DNA of 64,000 bases from Nonomuraea basaltis. GTDB lineage: Bacteria > Actinomycetota > Actinomycetes > Streptosporangiales > Streptosporangiaceae. Positions 7,601 to 18,700 of the stretch are shown piece by piece. The notes under the pieces were generated by a model. It saw nothing but the letters and a program-made list of their open reading frames with translations, was not told the origin of the DNA and searched no databases. Made by a program: the position numbers and the translations under genes. The stretch spans positions 19,333 through 83,332 of the forward strand of contig NZ_VCJS01000035.1 in NCBI RefSeq assembly GCF_005893125.1, in the 5' to 3' direction. Each line of letters begins with the position of its first letter. The stretch's first letter is position 1.

Positions 7601-10529
7601 GGCGGACTTCATGCAGATCGGTGCGGCCGCCACGGATGGGATCAGCGGCCGCCAGAATCGAGCTAAGCTGCGTGTCCTCCTGCTCGGAAAGCTCGTTCTG
7701 CCCCCGAGCCCGACGCACCTCTACAGCCAGAGTGTCGCGCATGTCCAGGAGATCACTGCGGGAGCGTTCCATGGCCGCTCGCAGGTCGGATTCGGCGAAG
7801 CTATCATCTGCCGTTGGCCCGCTTGGAAGCGCCGCCTTCTTCTGGGCAGCGAGCCTCATGATCGCGGTGGCGGCCGGGTAGTTCTCCTCGGCGAGATGGC
7901 GGGTGTAGGCCTCTTTCCATGCCAAAGCGAACGCCTCAGCAAGCACGGAGGCCTCACTGCCGAAAGCATCTCCAAGAACGACCGCGCCGGACTCGGAATC
8001 GAGCCAAGCGCCTGACGCCTTGAGAAGTTCCACACTCAGAACGAGATCGGCGGTGGGCTCACCCGGTGTGAGGCAGCACTCGCCGGCAAGCAGCGCAAAG
8101 ATGTCCTCCATCGCCGCCGCTGCGGCGTGAGCAGCTGCGGCTGTCAACAACTCGGAGCTGCTCGCGTGGGCTGCCAGGACCGTCATAACAGGGCCGCGAC
8201 GGCTGAGCAGTTCCGATCTCAAGGTCCCGATCGCTTGAGTTGCCCAACTTCGATCTTGCCGGGCCTGAAGCTCCAATGCTGTGACGGCCTCCAGCCACGC
8301 CGAGACAGCCGATAGCGCGCCGGCTGCCAAAGCGTGCAGGTTCTGGCGGGGACCACCGACCAGCGGTTTGGCCCCGTTCAGTCGAAGCTGGTGATCGAGT
8401 CGGTCGATCTCGCGGCTGATCTCGCTCGTGGCGTTCAGCCGCATGACCTGCTCTTTGACGTGCTGGACTTTAGTCCGATCGTCTTTGGCGGCGGCAGAGA
8501 GGAGAGACCCGAGTAGACCATTTTCGGCGTCTAGCCAACGTTTCGCCATTGCGGTAGCACGCGGGAAGCGGATCATGCGCTGGCGAGTCAGTCGTGACGA
8601 CGCCTCAGCCCTGGCTTCCTCCAAGCGACGTTCGAGCTCCGTTACGTCCGCGAGCATGCCGATGAGCGGCGCGTCGGCCAGCGCCCCGGACACGACGGTG
8701 CGGCCGACCTTTTCGGCCACCGCGCCGAGCTCGGGGTCTAGATGGTTGACCGACTCGATCAGCAGCGCTCCGATGTCGGATGCTCCAGTGATGAGGCCGG
8801 CGCGGATCAACGCCGGGACGGCGACGAGCAGCGCCACTGGTTCAGGTTCGATCATCGTGACGTCCCGCATTTCAGCGGCGAGCCGTGCGGCGCAGGAGCC
8901 GTTGGCGGACCGGACGGCCTCGGCCAGTGCGGCGACCCGGTAGGCCCAGCGTTCAGGAGCCGCTCGGCCCGTGGCTTCCGCCATCGCGTGGGCGGCAGCG
9001 AAGCGACGCACGGCGACCAGGGCAGCCAGCCATTCCACAGGGTGCCGGTTGCCGTTGCGTTCCGAAGCGCGTAGTGCCGGACTCGGGGCATCGATCGTTA
9101 CGGCTTCACTCTCAAGTCCTATCTCGGACTTCTCTGGCAATCCGACCGGTTCCATGGTCGAAGCGGCAGGTTCGACGAGCGACTGCTTCTTGCTAACTTC
9201 CGGTATTGATGCCTCGCTGGCCACCGTGGAGATCTCATTCTCAGCATGGTCGAGGAGCGCCTCAACCGGGCGGGTGAGCTGGCCGGTCGCGGCAAGAAAC
9301 GAAAGATGGGCAGAAAGGACGTTCGCTCGCTCCGCGAGCGCGTTGAACTCCGTCTTGTCGGCGGGAACGCCGTTCTCTCTTGCAACCAGGTCGATCAGAT
9401 GGTGGAGCGCGAGGAGACCGTCGGCCTGACGATGCTCTGCCTCGCTCCAGGAGGGGGCATTCACGAGAGCTTCGATCAGTGTCGCTAGCTCGTCCAGACG
9501 GTCATCTGGCCCATTAAGCTCACCGAGGGAGCTAAGTTCGGCGGCTCTTTCCGCGCGATCCGCGGCCTGGAGCAAGGCCGTTAGCAGATCCGGTATCGGC
9601 CGGTCAGCTCCAATGTAGCGCCGAGCTTGAGCGGTGCGGGTGGCGAGTAGTTCGAGAGAAGCGAAGGACGCCTCTGTGGGGATCAAGCCCGCCGAAAGAT
9701 CCTCGCCGAGTCTTGCGACAAGATTCTTCGCCTCTGTCCATGCCTCAGCCAGATGTGCTGCAAGCTGTGCCGGATTGGCGACTAATTGTGTCGCGGCATC
9801 GTCGAAAGTGTCGGGATCCGGGATGGGCGTCTGGTCGGGAGTCTCTTCAAGCATTGGGGGCCCGTTCCTTGCGTGCGGCTCCTCTTGAGCGTGGTCAGCA
9901 TCCCCGTCCGTGGGAGTGCCGGGTGGGAAGTCCGGGCTAGCTTCGATGACGAACCGGGCGGCTTCGAGCACGGCTTCCCCCTGCTCGGCGGACACTCCTG
10001 GTGGGAGCCACCAGGACAGCTCGGCCCAACTAGTTAGGAACCGAGCGTCGGCAGCGACAGCGCTCGGGGTGAGCCCGGTTCCGATGTAGGACCAGAGGTA
10101 CAGGCAGGCAAGGCTCTCGGGAAAGGTGCCACCGCCGATTGCTTCGACTATTGGACGGGCAAAGGTCTGAGCTGCAAACCGGCCTTCTGGACGGTTTAGC
10201 CGGGCCAAGATGCCTTCGCACATGGACAGAGGGCACTTGCTGGGCTTGATGTTGCCGAACCCCAGGCTTCCCATGACGAGACCGCGACGATCGGGGGTAA
10301 TCCTGTTCATTCCCCATCGCACATCGGCGGCCGTAATCGCCGAGATCGCTCCAGCGAACGGATCGGGCAGCCTACGCAGTTCCCGAGAGAAGACCTCGGC
10401 GGCTGTGTTGAACCGTTCTGGATTAGCCGGGATATACTCATGCATGGAATGACATGTGCACTTGCCATTTCGTTCGTGGTGCTTGCGCCTCGCCATCCTC
10501 ACCCGCCTTGCTTCCATCGCAACTCTCAT
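4602..10529 (-). CDS. giant P-loop ATPase, last gene of the PIWI-RE-associated operon
   Basis: About 1950-1975 aa, cytoplasmic, no signal or membrane segment. Residues 1-200 form a domain with scattered Cys/His. Residues 200-1200 are long Ala/Glu/Arg helices with probable coiled coil. A P-loop domain near 1290-1600 has Walker A GGRGLGKSALL (about residue 1310) and Walker B RLLVLLDEADGF (about 1395), similar to STAND/AAA ATPases that act as sensors or motors in bacterial immunity. The C-terminal 350 residues look like winged-helix repeats plus a second small domain. The start is uncertain: Met5, Met12 and Met29 (10445) are alternatives and none has a strong SD. It lies 59 nt after the 705-aa gene in the same orientation. 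Specific function unknown. Confidence 0.75.
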   Translation of the reverse strand: MRVAMEARRVRMARRKHHERNGKCTCHSMHEYIPANPERFNTAAEVFSRELRRLPDPFAGAISAITAADVRWGMNRITPDRRGLVMGSLGFGNIKPSKCPLSMCEGILARLNRPEGRFAAQTFARPIVEAIGGGTFPESLACLYLWSYIGTGLTPSAVAADARFLTSWAELSWWLPPGVSAEQGEAVLEAARFVIEASPDFPPGTPTDGDADHAQEEPHARNGPPMLEETPDQTPIPDPDTFDDAATQLVANPAQLAAHLAEAWTEAKNLVARLGEDLSAGLIPTEASFASLELLATRTAQARRYIGADRPIPDLLTALLQAADRAERAAELSSLGELNGPDDRLDELATLIEALVNAPSWSEAEHRQADGLLALHHLIDLVARENGVPADKTEFNALAERANVLSAHLSFLAATGQLTRPVEALLDHAENEISTVASEASIPEVSKKQSLVEPAASTMEPVGLPEKSEIGLESEAVTIDAPSPALRASERNGNRHPVEWLAALVAVRRFAAAHAMAEATGRAAPERWAYRVAALAEAVRSANGSCAARLAAEMRDVTMIEPEPVALLVAVPALIRAGLITGASDIGALLIESVNHLDPELGAVAEKVGRTVVSGALADAPLIGMLADVTELERRLEEARAEASSRLTRQRMIRFPRATAMAKRWLDAENGLLGSLLSAAAKDDRTKVQHVKEQVMRLNATSEISREIDRLDHQLRLNGAKPLVGGPRQNLHALAAGALSAVSAWLEAVTALELQARQDRSWATQAIGTLRSELLSRRGPVMTVLAAHASSSELLTAAAAHAAAAAMEDIFALLAGECCLTPGEPTADLVLSVELLKASGAWLDSESGAVVLGDAFGSEASVLAEAFALAWKEAYTRHLAEENYPAATAIMRLAAQKKAALPSGPTADDSFAESDLRAAMERSRSDLLDMRDTLAVEVRRARGQNELSEQEDTQLSSILAAADPIRGGRTDLHEVRHQLGKIKQMLPELRDAAAERLRDRLNRVVAERQKPVDPAEPEKISVLISAGKLSIAEELISCLENDADLPAWEPRQDLESFFPAVPDALPQGITAEHIEALRSGGMIAALPVLDCSALSEGVRERGATALRDWRLLASTPPDGRGRGGQLEHLIGVLRLAGLEPGQIKRTPHSGNSTERRFVEASGIRFVGRATLPEFGTRLGDGRREGGDLKILLAWGRPTADLLMSWIDHDRSGDSLLVAYFGTMTAAVRRALAIRAVSSPAPVIVLDDAVLAYLAVHGEGQLPTALAVTLPFSAINPYVRDKRGPVAPEMFYGRDKERRAILNPNGTQVIFGGRGLGKSALLRDSKTEWERTAGRLAVFLDLRDIVGKDGLGAGAVWDKLRKQLIQDEVLVPLRARAALGNSHDAVKAGLRSWLDADSRNRLLVLLDEADGFFESDAPTFVETHRLKALGTEFEGRVKVVFAGLHSVQRFAKIGRNGPFAHLAQRPEVIGPLKHQHAFDLIATPLRALGMVIEPDLVHRINGHCAYQPFLLQMFGHRLIELMHQRRTGQDAGPPYVINESDVEAVISDHGLKGDIIRVFRDTLNLDSRYNVIANVLAHHAYERGMDARLTESDLRAECGSYWPQGFAGLDFEGFRAYLQEMAGLGVLHHNSDGLGWQLRSLNVLPMIGNPDDVLTELVNASTEQIPHRDHVLQARRQLRDGRSRSPLTEEQIDDLLGEHTNQTRVVLGSRATGIGDVTQTLDEVVDALGLRFRSRKPTGVNEFKAELVEGVPGDRRIILSDLAQKKTKSEGCRDSLRYALTLLPRESGVTRSAVLIADPGVIGFWEEALATDDQRMSVVLLRRHTRSTLKTWTLDTERFGAQLDGLYAATSGWPHLVERALTDCSRRAEADVLTRLSAELASPQGHRSLLEAVGLLADRRLSRAYKAVAAFSDGSGLTHDDLIAAVECDVDEPNPESIVRCLLGLDLFDLDDRGHYHPEPLVAAAWSARLSIAGGT

Positions 10530-10588
10530 TCTGTCGACACATCACCCGGGACCGCAGGAAAACGTCAACAATCGCTCGTTAGGGTTCG

Positions 10589-12706
10589 TTAGCCGCCCCG
10601 GCGATGAGCACGCACGATGGTGTAGCCGACCGGTAGTTCCGGACCGAATCCGAAATGCTCAGCGACCTGGCGATACTCCGTCCGGGCGATGTCAGACGCC
10701 CGTTCGCCTGGACGAAGCCGGCGCAGAAATGACCGGACCTCGTGCCCTTTGAGGCGCACCGCCAGTTCGTGGGTCTCCTGTCCGGATGTAACTTCCCGGA
10801 CCGGAACAACCTTGGGTTGCCAGACCAGGACAGGAATCTCCGATTCCTCGAGTGCCGCGGGAAAGTTCAGTGCACCGTTTTTGCCTCTGCTCGCCACTGA
10901 TCGATGGAGAACCCCGTCGGTGAGCAGCTCCGCTAGCGGGGCTGACAGAACTATCGTGTGAGCGGTGGGATCGCCAAAGACCGCTCTGGCGAGCATCCGC
11001 TCCGGCAAGACCACGCCACCGTCTGCCTGGAGCAGGCCCGCTCGACGGACCGCACGTAGGATCCGCTCATGGAGCTCGAGAGGCCCGGCGGGCCCTCGGA
11101 CCACGCAACCCGGAGCTCTTTCTCTGGTCACGATTCCTTGGTCGTAGCGGTGCTCGATGAGTTCGCCGTTAAGCATGATCGGGATATCGAGAAGAGTGGA
11201 TCCGGCGTTGAGGGTGGGGGCTCCACGAGGCCACCAGAAATCAAGGAGGATGCCAGGAAAGTACTCCAGCGGCCAGCACACGCCGGTCAGGCTGAGCCCG
11301 CCTTCTCGGTGCTCAACGCGGACCTTCTGATCCGCCTCATCGGGATCGAGGTTGTATCCCTCATGTGTGAGCCGCAGTCGTACGGTCCCCTCTTTCAGCT
11401 CGCCCGCGAGGCGCGCGGGTAGCGGGAGTGTTCCCTCCGTGTGATGCCGAAGCCGCAGCGGGGTGGTCCAGTCGATCTGGGAATCAGTGATGGTGAGTCG
11501 TTCCAGGGCGGCGGGTTCGACGGCCTGAAGGTCGTCATAAACGGCAGGCGGTAGGCTCTCCAGCCAGCCGATGCCTAATGGCAAGAGTGGGTCAAGGCCG
11601 GCGTGCGGCCCAGCGGGATGGGAGACACGCCAGACGCCGCCGCCCTGCCGGGCATCGTCGAGCCGCAGGTGTCCGCCTGAAGGCAGAGCACCTCCTTCGT
11701 CGGCTTCGCGCCTGGCCACGTCGGACAGCACGGCGTTGGTGTGGCAGACGGCGACAGCGTAGGCGATCCCTCCTAGCGCCGCTTGATTGGCGGCGAAAGC
11801 GCGCAGGCGGGGACCAACGGCCGTGTAGGTCACACTCTCGGCGGGTCGATTTCGTCGATTCTCCGAAGCCGGCCTGGTCATTCCGCTGACGATCGCGGAC
11901 AGGTCGCCCCCGCCGAGTTCACCATCCCCGTCGGCGAATCGCATCGCGAGTTTCTCACGAGGGAAGGCGTACGGCCCCCAGCGCCGCAGGCCCGGGGCAT
12001 TGGAAAGAACAGCGTCAAGAGTGCGGAGCGCCCCACGCACACCCGCCTGGAGATCAGTATCGTCGGCATCGGCGCCAAGCAGTAAGGGCAGCGGCCCGGT
12101 GATCAGGCACTCCCGGGCGGGGCCCAGGAGGAACTCCGCGAATCCCGTTCGGGTGCGGGCGGGCAGAAGTAGATGACCGAGATCGTCGAGCAGTCGGCCC
12201 TTGCGGCGTAGCCGTCCGAGGCGTTCACGCGTGGTGATAACGCCTTGGCCAAAGGCGTCGAAATCTACGACCAGTCTGTCTCGGGGCTCCGGGCCTCCAT
12301 CAGGGCCTGCCCCGTCGCGGGGAGCCCCCGACAGCCAGGGCTCGACCTCACCATCGTCGTGCAGGGCGGGATGCGCGCCCTCGGCGTACAGGACTTCGCC
12401 GAACAACGGTTCCCCGCCTGCGGCCAGGCTTATCATCGCCCCGACCGGCGGGGCGGGTGCGTCAGGCGGCGCCGCAGGCAGGAGGTCGAAGTCCACTGGG
12501 CCACCTGTGTAGCCGCCGTAGTCGAGGTCGTAGCCGAAGTACACGGCGTTGAACGCAACCGCGGTGTGAAGAACGCAGCGCCGGGAAGCTAGCGCTTCGA
12601 GGTAGCCGGTAAGTTGCTCCCGCTGGCGTTCGGACATAGCTTCAAGACCGATGACGAGTTCGGCTGTGAACAAAGGTTCGTCCGCGTAGGGAGTCCAGAT
12701 CGTCAC
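10589..12706 (-). CDS. unknown 705-aa protein of the PIWI-RE-associated operon
   Basis: No recognised fold or motif. The product has mixed alpha/beta composition, no transmembrane segment, and few Cys. Two regions look like compact domains: about residues 360-480 (many aromatic residues and 'LDFWWPRG') and the C-terminal 55 residues ('HEVRSFLRRLRPGERASD' onward), which are basic and could contact nucleic acid. The GTG start at 12706 overlaps the upstream stop (GTGA) and follows AAGGAG, so translation is coupled to the exonuclease-helicase gene. Constant spacing suggests the two proteins work as a unit, for example as a specificity or scaffold subunit; this is inference. Confidence 0.7.
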   Translation of the reverse strand: MTIWTPYADEPLFTAELVIGLEAMSERQREQLTGYLEALASRRCVLHTAVAFNAVYFGYDLDYGGYTGGPVDFDLLPAAPPDAPAPPVGAMISLAAGGEPLFGEVLYAEGAHPALHDDGEVEPWLSGAPRDGAGPDGGPEPRDRLVVDFDAFGQGVITTRERLGRLRRKGRLLDDLGHLLLPARTRTGFAEFLLGPARECLITGPLPLLLGADADDTDLQAGVRGALRTLDAVLSNAPGLRRWGPYAFPREKLAMRFADGDGELGGGDLSAIVSGMTRPASENRRNRPAESVTYTAVGPRLRAFAANQAALGGIAYAVAVCHTNAVLSDVARREADEGGALPSGGHLRLDDARQGGGVWRVSHPAGPHAGLDPLLPLGIGWLESLPPAVYDDLQAVEPAALERLTITDSQIDWTTPLRLRHHTEGTLPLPARLAGELKEGTVRLRLTHEGYNLDPDEADQKVRVEHREGGLSLTGVCWPLEYFPGILLDFWWPRGAPTLNAGSTLLDIPIMLNGELIEHRYDQGIVTRERAPGCVVRGPAGPLELHERILRAVRRAGLLQADGGVVLPERMLARAVFGDPTAHTIVLSAPLAELLTDGVLHRSVASRGKNGALNFPAALEESEIPVLVWQPKVVPVREVTSGQETHELAVRLKGHEVRSFLRRLRPGERASDIARTEYRQVAEHFGFGPELPVGYTIVRAHRRGG

Positions 12707-15700
12707 CGTGTCTCCTTAGCTCGCCAGGCGGCCTCGCGCCGCACGTTGCCGATTTCCCGCCAGCGTCCCTCGACGAACACCACAGTTCCCGCAGCCTCCA
12801 ACCGCGCGAGTGAGTCCTCGACGCGACGTGCTGTCACCCGGGGCGCCGCCCCGAAATACCGGCTCGTCGTGATCGTCCTTTGCAGCCGCACCCTCTGTCG
12901 TCGCCCAGCGTGGAACCATGAGTCTTCACCTCGTAGAGCAAGGCGGAGGTGCTGAACGCTGAGACCACGTGCGACGTGCCACAGCAGGGCGATGATCTGC
13001 CGATCGAGAGTGCCGTCTTGTGAGGTGGATGCTCCTCGGCTTGCGGTCAGGTTTCGGATAGCGGTGTTGAGGGCCAGGGCGACGCCGGTCTTCGTCTCCC
13101 CCTTCGGAAGGTCGACCCGCCTGTCCCAGCAGGCCGAGCAGCGGTTGTCTGCGCCCGAACAGCAGCCCTCGGGCAGCTCGGCGACCCCGAAGTAGTCGGC
13201 GAACTTACGGTTAGCGCAGGTACCGCGGTCTTCGAAGAAGTCCCGCAACCGGTCCAGCTCGGCGGCAGCCCGTGCCGTACGTCGCCCGAGCGCCTTGTGG
13301 AAACCGTCGGGAAGCCCGCGACGCAATGTTCTCACTCCTGTGATGAACCTCCGCGACGGGGCTGCGGAGACGTCGAGTCTCCCTCTGTCGTGCAGGTCGG
13401 ACAGCAGCTCCCACAGCTCTGCCGGATGCTCGATCGCGTCGGGATACCCGTCGATCTCGGCTGCCAGGTGGCGGTCGAGGTCTGGAACGGATAGCGCTGA
13501 CCTGCGAAGGTCACCCTCGCGTGCCGGAAGTCCCAGCACGGTTGCGATCAGTTTTTCCTCCAGCGGATCAGAGATGCCTCCCGGATCCGAGAGCTCGCCC
13601 GCGGCGACCGCCACCCGGGGCGGGAAGTCGCCGAGATCTTCAACAGCTCCGAGGTCGGCGAGTGTTGTAAAGACCCGAGCCACTCCTTCCACATATTCAT
13701 CGTGTGTGCGGGACTCCCGCGCCTTTGCGGCATCGATTCGTCCGGCCTCCAGGTCCTCACCGATGAGCCGGTCGGCCGCCGCGACGACATCAAGCACACC
13801 GTCGTGGTGGTCGAACACCATGACGGCCATCCGCCGGGCGAGAGACGCGGAGAGAGTCCGGTCCGTCATGAACTGGACGGTCCGCAAACCTCTATTGGTG
13901 GCGAGGGCGAGGCCGGCGTTGACCGTACCCGGCGCGCCACCGTCTCGACCGGCGCGGCCGATCTGCTGATAAAGCGCCGCCAGATCGGTCGGCGGCGACA
14001 CGCAAAAGACCGTGCGTACGTCGGGACGGTCGATACCGAGGCCGAATGCGGACGTGGCCACCACGAGAAGTGGAACAAATCCTTCCTCGCCTTGCCGCGG
14101 GGCCTCGCGAAACTCCGTCATGACGGCTGCTTTCTCCGCCTCGGTGAGCCTGCCGTGGAAGCGTCGGACCTGCACGTGACCGTCACCGACGTGCTCGCGG
14201 AGATGCGCATGGACGGCAACGACTTCCTTGACCGTCAGACAGTAGAAGATCGCGTGCCCGTCGATCTCGCGGACGACCCCTTCCAGCAGAGCGGCGACCT
14301 TCGCCGGCCCGGCCGATCCGATCGAGCGGCGGTGGATGGCCAGCTCCGGCCTGATCGGGCTCTCCTGCACCGTCACGAGGTCGCCGTCGTCTCCGCCCTC
14401 ATGAAGCCCGAAGATCCTTTCGCGCAATCCGGTGCGGACAGTGTCGTTGGCCGTGGCGGTCAACGCCGTCACGCGCAGGTCGTGCTCTACGCGGAGTTCA
14501 GCGAGAAAGCGTTCGACTCTGCGAAAGGACGGTCGGAAGTCATCTCCCCACTGGATCGAGGTGTGTGCCTCATCGATCGCGATCCGGGTGATGATGCCTT
14601 CGCGGACAGCGTCGCGGACCAGCTCTCGAAAGCGGCTCTGGCACAATCGTTCCGGAGACACGTAAATGATCTTTATGCGGTGGTCGTGCCTGCCCTGTAG
14701 TTGCTCGTGGACCTCGGTGCGCCCTGCGCGGGAGTTCGACTCGCGCATCGGCCCGACGAGCGCTCGCACTGCGCCGCCGATGGAACGGTTGAGCTCAAGT
14801 GCCTGGTCGTGCATGAGGGCGACTAGCGGCGATACCACCAGCGTGACTCCAGGCAGGATCAGCGCGGGCAGCTGGAAGCAGTAGCTCTTGCCGAAGCCCG
14901 TCGGTAGAAGCCCAAGCAGGTCATGTCGGTCGGCTACGGCGCGGATGGCCCGATCTTGGGCGGGCTTCAACACCGCCGGGCCATCCTGGAGCCGAAGTAG
15001 ACCCGCGACTGCCGCAGCCCTCTGGACGACCTCGTCGGCCAGAGCGCCGGAGGAACGCAACCGTTCGACCTCTTCGCGGCTCATTTCCAGGTTCCGGATC
15101 GCGCGGGTCTGTGGCAGGGTCGTGTGCTGGTCGAGCACCTCATCGGTCGACAGTTCAGAGGCCCTGTCTGGGTCGAGCAGTCCGTGACGGGCAAAGAACT
15201 GCCAGATCCGGCGCCAGGCGTCCGTCATCGGTACAACATTGCCTCCTCCGGGCTCCCAAGTAACGAGATGGGGCTTGAGAATCTCTGGTTCAAGCGAGCC
15301 GAGGAAGACTCTCCGATAAGTTCGGCGAAGTGCTGAGGCTCCCGCGAGCTTACGGTCGGAGATGACGACAACACCTCTGTGGCGCTCGGATCGGATGAGC
15401 CGCCCGACGGCCTGCCGGAGCTGGAGCGCGGCCATCGGCAGGTAATACCGCTCGGTGGCGGACCGCTCGGGATCCTCGAGGCCGAGCGACTCGGCTCGGA
15501 CGGCCTCGGCCGCCCGGCGTGCCTCGATCACCGGGTCGCCGAATGGCGCGAATGGCAGCTTGTTGATCCAGACCAAGCTGAGGCGCTGTGGATCGGCGAT
15601 ATCGACGCCCTGCCACAAGCCCTTGGTACCGATGAGGAAGCCTCCACCGTATTCAGGGTCGGTGAACTCGGCGAGCCCCTGCCGGTTACCGCGTACCAGC

Positions 15701-18700
15701 GCTGACCGGACGGGGGCGGGGTCCCCGGCGCGCCGTAGCTCGCCCACGAGACGGTCAGCGATTCCGCCGGAGGTCGACCGTGCCGTGGTGAGGACGAGAG
15801 CGCCGTTGTCGTATCCACCGCGCTCGCCATCGGCCGGGCGAACCATAGCGGCGGCGTATCCCCGCAGTTGGTGAGCAACCGTCCTGATGGCGCCTTCGGT
15901 CTGCTCAGCCCACGAGGGGAAGTCTTCCAGGCAGACAAGCTCCATCTGGTCTTCCAAGTCGAATGGGCTTGGCAGATGCAGGGTTCGGGTGCCCTCCTTC
16001 AACCCCAGCCGCGATCGAAGGTAGGTCCACGAGCCTTCCACTCGAAGGGTGGCCGAGACGTAGTAGACGCGCCGGAAAATATCCAGGAAGCGCTCCCATT
16101 CCAGGTCCTCGGGCAGTTCGACTGGAGAGGTCGCGAGTTGGAATCGATAGTTCCGTAGACTCCCCCGCAATACATCCAGCTCCTTCGCGTGGACGACGCG
16201 GTTTGATGTGCCCGGCGGCAATGCTCCGCGATCTGCGGAGCTTCCGATCTGGCCCTCCTCGCCGGCGGGCCGCACGCCATTGTGTGCGCATTCCCTGTGC
16301 TCGATTTCGGGCGAGAGGTCGGGCGCATCGGACGTGTCGTCGGCCTCGATCAGGTCGGTGTCGTCCGGGTCGCTCAGTTCCGCCGATTCCGCTAGCTCGT
16401 CGATAGCCGGCGGTTCATCGGTGCCGTCGAAAAAGGCCTTCAGGTCAGCGACGAGTGCCTGGGCAGCGGAACGCTGGGCCATCGTGCGGCTGATCAGCGC
16501 ACTGACCCGTTCTTTGGCGTAGAAGTCGAGAGGTTGGATGGAGCGGTAGGCGCCGAGAGCTCCAACGACAGCCTCGCACAGGCCAGCGAGCCGCTTCAGC
16601 AGGCCTGCGAGGGTGCCGACCCGGCCACGACCAGAGGAGCCGCCGAAGGGGCTCACGAGCGTAACGCTGCGTGAACCGACTGATGTGCCCGGCGAACGGG
16701 CGTCGAAGAGCTGGCTGGCCAGTTTGGGAAGACTTTCGTGATCGAGAAGGCCGTTTAGGTTCGCGACGGCATCATGTACCGCGGTGCGGCGCGGACCCGC
16801 CACTGCCTCGTGGAGCCAGGCCTCGAGCTCGGCGCGGAGGTCTTCGAGTGCTTGATAGTCCAGGACCGTGGTGAGCGTAGCGGTGGCGGCGTTCTCCAGC
16901 TCGTGGGCTTCGTCCACGACCAGCACGGTGTCTGCACCAAGCGTTTCCAACTGGTCGAGGTGGGCGAGGAGCAGGGCGTGATTCGCGAGAACCAGCCGCC
17001 GGGCGGCGAGGGCTTCGCGGACGGTCTCGGTGTGCAAGGAGACGGCGTTGTCCGGATCCTCGGCGTAGTCATCCGCATCGCCTTGCGAAAGGGTCGCCAA
17101 CCAGATGTAGAACACAGGGCCCGCGTACTCGGCGAAGAACACCGGCACATCCACCGGGTCGACGGAGCGTGCCGCCCAAGAGGTGGACGGTACGTTTGCG
17201 GCACGCAACCGCAGGAACAGATAGATGAGTAGTTCCCGATAGCGCGGATCCGGGAGGAAGCGCCCTGCTGAGCCGGGCCTGACGCGCCGTCCGAGGCCAA
17301 GCACGGTAGCGTCCGCCAGGGCGAGCAGCAACGCTCTCAATGAGAGCCGATTCGCCTTGCCCTTCACCACGTCGCTGAGGGCGAGAAGACCGGGAACCGC
17401 CTGCTCGAGCTGGATGAGATCATCAGCGAGTTGGGCCTGGAGTTGTTTGGTGTACGTCGTGACGATGGCGGTGTGCGCGGGGTGGGCGGCCAGCCAATCA
17501 ACGACGGCCGCAAGGATCGCATAGCTCTTCCCCGTGCCGGTCGGCGCCTCGATCGCACCGCACGCGCCGGCATCGGCCCAGGAATGGAGGGCGGCTGCCA
17601 TCTGTTCTTGGGCCGGCCGCTGCCGTACATGTTCGCCGTGGACCAGCGCCGCGAGTGCGACAGGGTCCACTCTGCCATCGGGGCCGCGTAGATGGTCGGC
17701 GACGGCGAGTGTTGCAAGGCCCTTGCCGCTGCCTGGCCCGCGCAGCGGTGCTCTGTCGGCGAGGAGATCGACGGCGAGCTGGGCGATCTCGGCGTGCGTG
17801 GTGGGAAGTTCTCTACCGAGCGCGCTTCCACCGCCCGCTAGCTCGCGCAACAGCTGCCAAGCCATCGAGTCGGGGCATGCAGAGGCGATCAGGTCTGCCA
17901 GCTCTTCCGGCCAGGAGGCCAGGGTGCGCGCGCCGAACACAAGCAGCCGGCCGAGCAACTCGGCATCGTCCGTTGCATCGTGCCATGAAAGGTCCTCGAT
18001 CTCGACACCCAAGTCCTCGGCGAGGGTGGCGAGCCGGTGGGAGCCGGCCATAGGCCACAGGGCGAGAGCGAGATAGTAACCGTCGATCCGATGGCCGGGC
18101 AGATCCGGCAATCCCTCGCGAGCCAGCGCGTCGGCGAGCATTGGGAAGTCGGCGTCGGTTCCGTTGTAGGCGACAACGGCGTCCGCGCCGTCCAGGAAGG
18201 CAAGGAGATCTGTGAGGGCTTCGGCAGGCGAGATCGCTTCGGCGGCGTGCCGCTCACGCATCTGGACCGAATTGATCGTCCAGTCGCCGTCGGCGGGAAG
18301 TGTCAGCCAGCGCGTGAACCGGTTGCTGCCCGAAGTCCATGCCGGGTCAGCGCCACAGCGGACCGCGCCGATTTGAAAGATCCGCTTCTCCGTATAGGGC
18401 TCGCGGTCGGTGGTACGAACGACCGACTCCACATCGATGGCGACCGCTCGCAGTGCTCTGGGAGGTTTCCCTTCCGGCTCCGGAGCTTGGGAAGGTGCCG
18501 GTGTGAGGGTGCTTCCCGCTTGGCGCAGGATTCCGTCATCGTCGTTGATGTGCCCGGCCGTCACGGCCTCGTCGATGAGCAGGGACAGCCGGGAGTCAGG
18601 CTGGCGCGGGAATTTCGCTCGTGCTCGGGCGAGGAGCTCCGTACGGGTGAGCCCGCTGTCGCCGAGCAACGCGAGAAGCTTGCGGGTATGGGGGGTGGGG

